A stretch of DNA of 64,000 nucleotides, taken from contig JAKULF010000008.1 of the NCBI GenBank assembly GCA_022661535.1, positions 1,612,001 to 1,676,000 on the forward strand, written 5' to 3'. The notes under the pieces were generated by a model, which made no database searches, was not told the DNA's origin, and was given only the letters and a program-made list of their open reading frames with translations. The position numbers and the translations under genes are program-made. How positions within the stretch are numbered: the stretch's first letter is position 1; every line of letters starts with the position of its first letter. Shown piece by piece: positions 57,211 to 64,000 of the stretch. The stretch is from Eutypa lata. Lineage: Eukaryota; Ascomycota; Sordariomycetes; Xylariales; Diatrypaceae.

Positions 57211-58307
57211 TTAAGAGAAGTCCTCACCCGCCTCCTGGATGGTCTCCTTGATCCGCAGCAGGATCGTCGTCTTCCACTTGTCTAGCTTGCTCATCTGGTC
57301 GTACTGGAATAATTGATCGGTGAAGGCATCCTGGTCTCCCCCCTCGAGGCTACCAGCTAGGTCGACTAGCAGCTGGTGCTCGCGGGTACTCGGGAACGTG
57401 GGGTCCAGCTCCCTGTACTTCTCGAGCGCTCGGTTGACTGCGACTATGTCGCCGGTAGCCAGGTGGCAGACGCCCGCCTTGAGGAAATAGTCCTTAACCG
57501 AGTAGCGCATGAGGTTGTTGCCGACGGATGCGCTGGCGACCTTCTCGTACTGCTCGATGGCTTTGTAGTAGTCGCTTTCGAGGGCAGCGATGTCTGCTAC
57601 CTTCAACCAAAGTTTGTTCGCCAATCTAAATAGACGTCGAATTAGCACTACATCTCCAGCTCCCTTATCCGAGTTCTGAGGATTGTGAGGCTTACGCTCC
57701 AGCATTGTCTCCCTCAAACCAACCAGCCGCAGCCTCGTAGCTCTCCAGCGCGCGCTTCGTATCGCCGATCTCGTTTTCAAAGACCTCGCCCATATTCTCC
57801 TTGTGTTGCGCAGCCCTTCTGAAGTTTCCCTTCTTGCAATACTGGTTCACGGCGATCTCGAGACATCGGACAGCATCCTCGGGGTTCTCTTTCCGGTAGA
57901 CCTTGAAGGCGTCGACCAGCGTGTTGGCGGCATCGTCGGGTTCGTGCAAATTGTTGGTCTGAACGGCGGCTGCCTTCTCGAAAGCCTGACCAGCCTCTCG
58001 GTCTGAGAAAGATGATATGTTAGGATAGATGGTAGCTATGGTTAGTTCGGAGTGGCGATGACGCACTCATCTTCTGCATTCTATAGGCATTTGCCGCCTC
58101 GATATATAAGTCGGCTGCATTCTGATACTTTTCTTCCCGGCCGCCGAAGAAACTAAAGCCACTTCCTGCGCCGGAGAGTGTCTTGTCTGCCTATGATTTG
58201 AAGAAGCGGGTGTTAATGATTTAGGTGGGGGGTAGTAATGTATGGAGTAATTCACATGTGGCGGGGTACATTACCTTTTGAAGCAGCGCACGAGGATCTC
58301 CGGACAT
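57211..58307 (-). CDS. sec17: Alpha-SNAP, Sec17
   Basis: Adaptor that binds assembled SNARE complexes and recruits the ATPase NSF/Sec18 for disassembly. Four exons, 58275-58307, 58067-58190, 57696-58002 and 57211-57625, give 292 residues, the same length as yeast Sec17. The first exon is MSGDPRALLQK, then ADKTLSGAGSGFSFFGGREE with the hydrophobic membrane-touching loop SGFSFFGG. TPR-like helices follow: YIEAANAYRM, REAGQAFEKAAAVQ, NQYCKKGNFRRAAQHKENMG and LWLKVADIAALESDYYKAIE. The C-terminus carries DKWKTTILLRIKETIQE, where the Leu-Leu needed to stimulate NSF is visible. It lies about 6 kb from vti1, its functional partner in SNARE cycling. Confidence 0.95.
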
Positions 58308-58848
58308 TATGAATAGCTGATGGCTTTCTCTTAGTTCCAGAAAGAGAGGTTTCGTAAATGGTAGTTGTTAGTAGTTGGGTATAAAATGTCGTCGTGAGAG
58401 ACAAAGAAAGACAGGTTAGTTGACCACATGTAGAGTAAGAGGAATAGGTTGTGTTGAGTAAATACGTAAGTAGGTAGGCGATGATGAAGTTAGGCTGTGG
58501 CTCATGCTCTGACAAGCTAGCGGCCCAGTTATTGCTTAGTTCAGTTAGCTAGACCTTGTCTATTCGCTGACACTAAACCCTTTATAGTTAGCAACCCATT
58601 GATAATCGCCGTGCGCATGCCAAGCTGTAACCAGTGAGCATTGATTTCATTATAAGGTATGCGAATAACTCCTCCGAAACGATGCGTATAAGAGAAGAGA
58701 GACTCAATTTGAGTACTAAGCCCAATCGATCACTTAGATACAGTCCTGTCGTATCCTCAAACTTGTTATACCTATAACTAGTTGACTACTCAATCGACCG
58801 CTTGAAGTCTTGCTGCGCAAAAGAACGGTCTTGAAAATATCTCCCACG
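58308..58848. promoter_or_regulatory. Divergent promoter region sec17 / gatC-like
   Basis: 541 bases shared by two divergent starts. It contains a GTAAGTAGGTAGG motif at 58466-58478. I see no gene and cannot name specific factor sites. Confidence 0.5.
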
Positions 58849-59694
58849 ATGAACACTTCAACAATCTGCCACCGATGCCGCATGGCCATGGCAGCACGCC
58901 CAAAAGCCCCCCTCTCCTGCATTTCCAGTAAGCCCAGAGCCACAATATCACCACCAAGGAGCGCACACACGGCGGCGACATCATCCACATCATCTCCCTC
59001 ACCAGCCCAAGCAGAGGCCCCAAACCCATCCCCGTCCTCAGACACAGACATAACGAACATGCTATCCCAACCAACCTGGTCCGTCCGATCGCTCTTACCA
59101 CCACCCTCCCCCTCCTCATCTTCCACAAAAACAACAACCCCCAAAATAGCACCCCAAACCCTCTCGCACCTCCTCCGCCTCTCGGCCCTGCCCCAGCCCG
59201 CCTCCCCGGCCGAAGAACAGCAAATGCTCGCGACGCTCGAATCCCAGCTAGGGTTCGTGCGCGCGGTGCGGGGCGTCGACACGCGGGGTGTGGCGCCGCT
59301 GCGCGCGATCCGGGACGAGACGGGGGCGGGACAGCGGCAGGAACAGGCCGTGGGCGTGGCGGCGCTGCGCGAGGCGTTGGAAGGGGGCGAGGACGTCGTG
59401 GGGCATGCGCGGCGGCCTAGACGGAGGAGACCACAGCCAGCGGCAAGGTTAGCGTATATGGGAGGTGGTGGTGGTGATGGTGGTGGTGATAGGAGAGCTG
59501 TGAACGGTGATGGTACCAGTGCTACTAGGAATAATACTAACGAGACCGAGGCCGAGAATTGGGACGTCTTGGGCGGCGCGAGCGAGACGGCTGGCGGTGG
59601 TCGGTATTTCGTGGTCAGGAGTGGAGGGGGGACAGTCGCCGATAGTAGCGGCGGCAGCAGTAATGCGAAAACGGACAGGGGGTCGGGGTCATGA
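58849..59694 (+). CDS. GatC-like subunit of mitochondrial glutamyl-tRNA(Gln) amidotransferase
   Basis: Single exon, 281 residues. Mitochondria make Gln-tRNA(Gln) by amidating Glu-tRNA(Gln), and GatC joins the A and B subunits. The N-terminus (MNTSTICHRCRMAMAARPKA) is basic and Ser/Ala-rich, as in a mitochondrial presequence. Family landmarks are LSQPTWSVRSLLPP, TLSHLLRLSALPQPASPAEE, ATLESQLGFVRAVRGVDT and GVAPLRAIRDET. These correspond to the GatC helix pattern with its Leu-Ala start and closing Asp-x-x-Gly-Val-x-Pro-Leu. After about residue 200 the sequence is Gly/Ser/Asn/Thr-rich, with an inserted poly-Gly run, and could be disordered. The mitochondrial role is known for the family. Assignment here rests on motifs only. 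Confidence 0.8.
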   Translation: MNTSTICHRCRMAMAARPKAPLSCISSKPRATISPPRSAHTAATSSTSSPSPAQAEAPNPSPSSDTDITNMLSQPTWSVRSLLPPPSPSSSSTKTTTPKIAPQTLSHLLRLSALPQPASPAEEQQMLATLESQLGFVRAVRGVDTRGVAPLRAIRDETGAGQRQEQAVGVAALREALEGGEDVVGHARRPRRRRPQPAARLAYMGGGGGDGGGDRRAVNGDGTSATRNNTNETEAENWDVLGGASETAGGGRYFVVRSGGGTVADSSGGSSNAKTDRGSGS

Positions 59695-60027
59695 TCAGGA
59701 CAAGGACAGGCTTAATGGGAAAAGACATTCATAAGCAATCATTAGCAATATGGTACGAAAACGCTAAGCTATACATCAACGCCTGAGCTCCTGTCAGAGT
59801 TCTAAAGGTACAATCCTGTCTGCCTTCCACAGTCGAAGATCTCTACTTATAATACATCATAGGGTAAGCCATGAGCGTCCTAAGAAGCGAAATAGGACAT
59901 AAACATGCCTGTCCTATCCCCCGTGCATCCTGCTATGCTACTACGTATTATGCCGAACCGTCGTTTCCCTTATTTATGACCATATACCACGCGTAGTAGC
60001 TTTGGTACTCTGAGTTGGACATAGTTC
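59695..60027. other. Convergent intergenic region
   Basis: 333 bases between two 3' ends (gatC-like and the DUF726 gene). I see nothing notable. Confidence 0.6.
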
Positions 60028-62574
60028 CTATTTGTTCGCCCTTCCGCGGCCTGATCTTCTCCCAGTTGCTCTACGGTTTTCCTTGTTCTTCTGGGACTGT
60101 TGAGGTTTGCGAGTCGGCTCATTCTGGTTGAGGCTCATCTGTTGCATCTGAGCTGTCGGTGCTACTACCTCCGACGCCTGGTTGCGTTCCTTTTCGAGCT
60201 TGTCCCGCTGAGCTACAAGCCGGGCCAGTGCTGCATCATCTTTAGCAATCTCTGCGTAATTGATGTCCTCCCAGGAAAGTTTCTTCAGAATGGTGCCAAC
60301 GAGATATCGATAGTGATCGTGACTCTTGGCGATGCCGCTCACATCGAGGTTCTCGACACGCGGGACGCCCTGTACCTTCTGCAGGCCCGCCACACCATAG
60401 TGCCAGGAGCTACTACGATAGAGGAAGCCTAACAGGTAATCATGCTTAGAATAGACATTCACCAGGCGACCAGTGACAGTGCTACTCATAGCTCCCCAGA
60501 CACGCATCTCAGATGGGCAAGGGGCACCTATCAAGACAGCGTTTTCGATCAGGCCAAAAGCACGCTTTTCCGCAAGCGCCATCAAGCAGGAGTAGATAAC
60601 GCGAGCACCGAGGCTGTAACCAATGAGTGTAACACCTCTCTCACCTTGAACCTTATTGATAAGAGCTTCAGCTAGGACAAGGCCGGCTTTCTCCGCACGA
60701 ACCATGCCAACACACCAGGGGTTTTCGATGATCTTGCTGATTTTCAGAAGACCTACGGGCCACAGAGCCTGATTGAGGCTAGCAAAGACTGGGAAACCCT
60801 TGAGCTGTTGATCGGAAGGGATATAGGAGTGTTCATTACCTTCGCGAGAAACAATCTCCTTCTTCGCAGAGGTCCATGCTGCACTCTTCACAACCGTCTC
60901 CAGCGAGCTCCCCATCTTTGCCATAGCTTCAACCTCGAGTCTCAAGGAGTAAACCTCGTTTTGTGAACCAAAGACCTGCCAGGGGGTCGACACGCTCTCA
61001 CTCTCCTCTGTTAGCCAGCCATTGATCCCAATGACTACTCGGAGTCTTCTGTCCTCGGGAAGCACGTCCTTAGGGTCAAACAGCTCGGACGTGGTCGAGC
61101 TGTGCAACGGAAGCATCGCAAAGTCTTGAATTTCCTTCGTAAACGAGTCCATCGTCTTGCCGCCTGGCCGACCTCCATACAGTCCGAACAAGGAACCGAC
61201 AGTAACGGTACTCTCAGCGGTGCTTCCCAGCAATGCAGCTGTTGTAGCTGAACCGAGTCCAAAAACGCCACCAAACACAGTTCCGATACCAGCTGCCACA
61301 AGAGGCGCAGCAAGGGTGCTGATGCTTCCGCTGTTGGTCGTGTTTGCAGCATTAACGCCCATTCTCCAACGTCGAGACGATCTCGCTTCCTCCGCTCGAC
61401 GTTGGATAATCTCTTCTACAGATATACCCTTCACAATTTGGGACAAGCCTCCCGCGAGCCTGGCTTCATCTTGTCCTAGAACGTGGGCCGGGACTTTCAA
61501 GGAACTTGCGAGATGGAGTAGTAGGCGTCTTGAGTATGCCGAATAATGCTCTAGGCCTAAAAGCAGTAGCATAACAGAATGCAGAATCATTGCTCGCTTT
61601 TCCTTAGGCAAGTTGCAGAGATTGCTTGGCGTTGCTGCGTAAAGCTCACTAAAAACATCATTGGATGCCAGGGTACCAGGATCATTCCCTATATCATCAC
61701 TCAGTTTCATTCCTCAATCAAATTGAATCAACTAAGAATTCACAAAAATCAAGGGATTGTCAACATGTGGAACACTGTGTGCCTAGGGGGTGGTTGTGGG
61801 AGTAATGAAGAGGTGGTGAATCTATATGAAATGTACGTCGAAGGGCCCCCAGAAACAACATAACATATCATACGAATTGAACATGGATTCAGTGTTGGAG
61901 GGAGGCTCACCAGTTGTCTTCGTCGCAGCTTTTGTCGAGGAAAACTTGTTAGATCGTTTAGCAGCAGCACCGAGGGCTTGCTGTGGTCCTTGGCCAGCAG
62001 GAACACCACCGGTACCGCCACCCTTGATCACCATATCTCCAATTCTTCGCAGAACGTTAGTCCGCCATTTTCCGAAATACACTAGCACCTCTCTTCTCAA
62101 CTCGCAGAGGCTCGATGATAGAATCTCGTTCTCAGATTTTCCGGACATCTGGCTGGCTTCCTCGACCGACTTAGGAATGGTTAACTGTGTCTGGGATGGC
62201 GGTAGAATAGGCGCAGGTGGCACAAGTTGAGCATCCTGATTGGATTCAGTGCCATTGTCTTTACTACCGAATAGGTGTTGATATTTGGGGCTTCGGGGGT
62301 TGGGGACCATGGCATAGATGGGTTGGGGCGGCTTGATGCCTTCTTCGGATGGGCTACGGTTGGCACCCAAAGCATCGAGCGAATTGCGCAGGTCGTTCTG
62401 CATTCCATCGGTAATGCATGTGACAAGGTTCTGAAGCGAATTCTTTTGTTCCATGTTCATGATAGCACTCATGTCGAGCTCCACCCGTCGGGGGAGAGTA
62501 CCTCGTCCAGTGTTGCGGCCCATGGTTTCGCTACCTTCGTCTGCTGACGATCCTGGTGAAGAAGAGAGAGACAT
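60028..62574 (-). CDS. DUF726/TMCO4-family membrane alpha/beta hydrolase
   Basis: Related to yeast Mil1 (YFL034W) and animal TMCO4, integral membrane proteins with an alpha/beta-hydrolase fold and unclear substrate. Two exons, 61911-62574 and 60028-61712, give 782 residues. Exon 1 encodes a hydrophilic N-terminus and helices (SLQNLVTCITDGMQNDLRNS). Exon 2 has a Gly/Ala-rich membrane segment (LVAAGIGTVFGGVFGLGSAT). Then LRVVIGINGWLTEESE follows, and the nucleophile elbow GYSLGARVIYSCL, with downstream ENAVLIGAPCPSE and NVYSKHDYLLGFLYR. The C-terminus is a charged coil (RDKLEKERNQ), then a basic Arg/Gly tail ending GRRSGRGRANK. The 198-nt intron has a good GTGAGC donor but a weak acceptor (TTGAG), so the exact join (Thr-Thr-Gly-Met-Lys) is the least secure part. 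Confidence 0.85.
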
Positions 62575-64000
62575 GGTGAAGGCAGAAATTCAATTCAATT
62601 AGTAGGTATGGTGCACGTGGGGGATTAGTCCAGTGAGCAGTACAATTTGTGGCAGGTGCAGCCAGATTATGAGGTCGCCGTGGAAACTGCGATTTGTCGT
62701 AATCACCTTTTTTAAGTAGTCGTCAAGATAGTCGTCAAGTATTACTCAAGTATTCAAGAACGATAAGTTAGGAATACTAGCTCCTTTTAAAGAGCCCAAA
62801 ATTCCCACGTTGCACCCGCCTTGACTCACCGGTGCAAACAAAAATTGAGATCTGTGCTACTATTAGATACCTAATGTCGTTACCCCGAAGCAAACGAAGA
62901 AACCATTTGATCCAGCCTGGCAGATCAGGATGTTAGGGCTGTCAATATCAACAACAACTTCTACAACTTCAACATATCTTAGGTACTTTACTTGAACATA
63001 TCTCTACTTACATATCATAATAGGAAACTGCTTGTATATACATACTTAGGTACTACCTACCTAGGTTTCATGTATGCACAATAGGGAGTTAGGTGCATAC
63101 CTAGATGCCTAACCAGGTACTTACATAACATATTGTAGTGTGTCTAGCACATGTAGGTAGGTATAAATCATACTTACAATGCATACCCAGGTACCCATCT
63201 CTTGAATCCTAAGATCACTGGCGTCTATGTACCTAGGGCCACGAGTTTGTATGTAGAGTACCTACACGCACATGTCATAAAGTGAATAAGGGACAAAAGT
63301 GAAGATGACGTTAACACTACTCATTCTAACACTACCTCTCATTTGCAACTTGCAAGAAGCATAGAGCGCCTATGTATTCACCGGTAAGCACGATGGACAA
63401 TGCAACCCCGTGCAATCCTAAGTAAACAATATAATAGATGATATTTATGCATAGACACGTATTTCGTTAATAGCCAGGTGGTTCGAATGCCTGTCTCAGG
63501 TACTCTTATAGGTGGATATGTTATGTGCCTACATGTAAGTCTCTATGTAAGTAGATAACGTTAAGACGAAACATATAATTTAGGTACACAATAATGCAGG
63601 TAAAAACGAATAGCAATTGATAGTTCTTGACTTTAAGCAAGAGGATTATAAGCTAATTATCTGAAATAATATTTGGTTCATCGTAATAAATCTGATCTAT
63701 AGATTATTTAGGATTTCTCAATCTTAATTTCAGTTCTTCGTTGGTTGTAATCATTATTAATATTGTGAGGGATAACTTCGTGACGGTCAACTTCCCCTTT
63801 CCTTGACTTTCATAGATTTACTTTAGGCAGCTAGGGGAAAAGTCTACTTTCAGAAGTGATCTGATTTCTGATGCTATTAAACTAGAGTTGCCAGATTTTC
63901 TGCTTGCTCTGTTAAAGAAAAACGAAATATGTGATATGTTTCAAGACCACTTTGAACAAATGTAGGCAAATTATATTATAATTAGGCCACTAGTTAGACA
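62575..64000. other. AT-rich terminal intergenic sequence with dense TAGGTA motifs
   Basis: No gene supported. From about 63030 to 63240 nearly every line carries TAGGTA or TACCTA, often as palindromic ACCTAGGT. After 63400 the sequence is simply AT-rich. The window ends inside this stretch. Confidence 0.65.

Noticed and set aside
63470..63500. GGTTCGAATGCC, resembling a tRNA B-box
   Set aside because: No A-box or pairing stems at tRNA spacing, and the sequence departs from the B-box at the last bases.
1..64000. CRISPR arrays, bacterial operons, rRNA, prophage
   Set aside because: The window is eukaryotic. Simple repeats are microsatellites, not spaced direct repeats. I found no 5S or large rRNA sequence.

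Overview
This window is a gene-bearing piece of a filamentous ascomycete (Pezizomycotina) nuclear genome. The evidence is short spliceosomal introns (about 48-250 nt) with GT..AG ends and CTAAC/TTAAC-like branch sites, plus recognisable fungal orthologues: the AcuK gluconeogenesis regulator, a NUC-2/PHO81-type phosphate regulator, an ExgD-type membrane glucanase and a LaeA-like methyltransferase. Sordariomycetes is my best guess, perhaps Xylariales, but this is inference. There is no bacterial, viral, rRNA or CRISPR content. Exon models were spliced by hand from the sequence, so junctions are predictions checked for frame and for fit to the known families.

Layout. (1) 1-12 kb, dense and housekeeping: TFIIE beta (-), cytochrome b5 (-), F-actin capping alpha (-), branched-chain 2-oxoacid dehydrogenase E1 beta (-), and a large GH5 type II membrane glucan 1,3-beta-glucosidase (+). 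(2) 12.2-19.6 kb: a gene-poor tract with simple repeats and TACCTA/TAGGTA motifs. (3) 19.6-26.7 kb: the acuK transcription factor (+), riboflavin kinase (-) and an orphan protein with a MazF/PemK-like layout (+). (4) 26.7-30.2 kb: AT-rich desert. (5) 30.2-38.3 kb: NUC-2/PHO81 (+), with a start codon split by an intron; a small Cys-rich protein (-); a four-helix membrane protein (-); and an MFS transporter (-) hiding an in-frame 54-nt intron. (6) 38.3-43.6 kb: desert holding a tRNA-derived Pol III-like element. (7) 43.6-48.5 kb: LaeA-like methyltransferase (+), COX11 (-), FAD amine-oxidase-like flavoprotein (-). (8) 50.5-62.6 kb: the Vti1 SNARE (+), RRP12 (-), Sec17/alpha-SNAP (-), a GatC-like mitochondrial amidotransferase subunit (+) and a DUF726/TMCO4 alpha/beta hydrolase (-). 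The last 1.4 kb is AT-rich and non-coding.

Functionally this is mostly core cell biology: transcription, mitochondrial metabolism, membrane fusion, ribosome biogenesis and nutrient regulation. I see no biosynthetic gene cluster or obvious operon-like system. The regions most likely to hold something new are the orphan MazF-like protein at 25.7 kb, the Pol III-like element at 41 kb, and the dispersed TAGGTA motif, which I saw only outside the exons I called.
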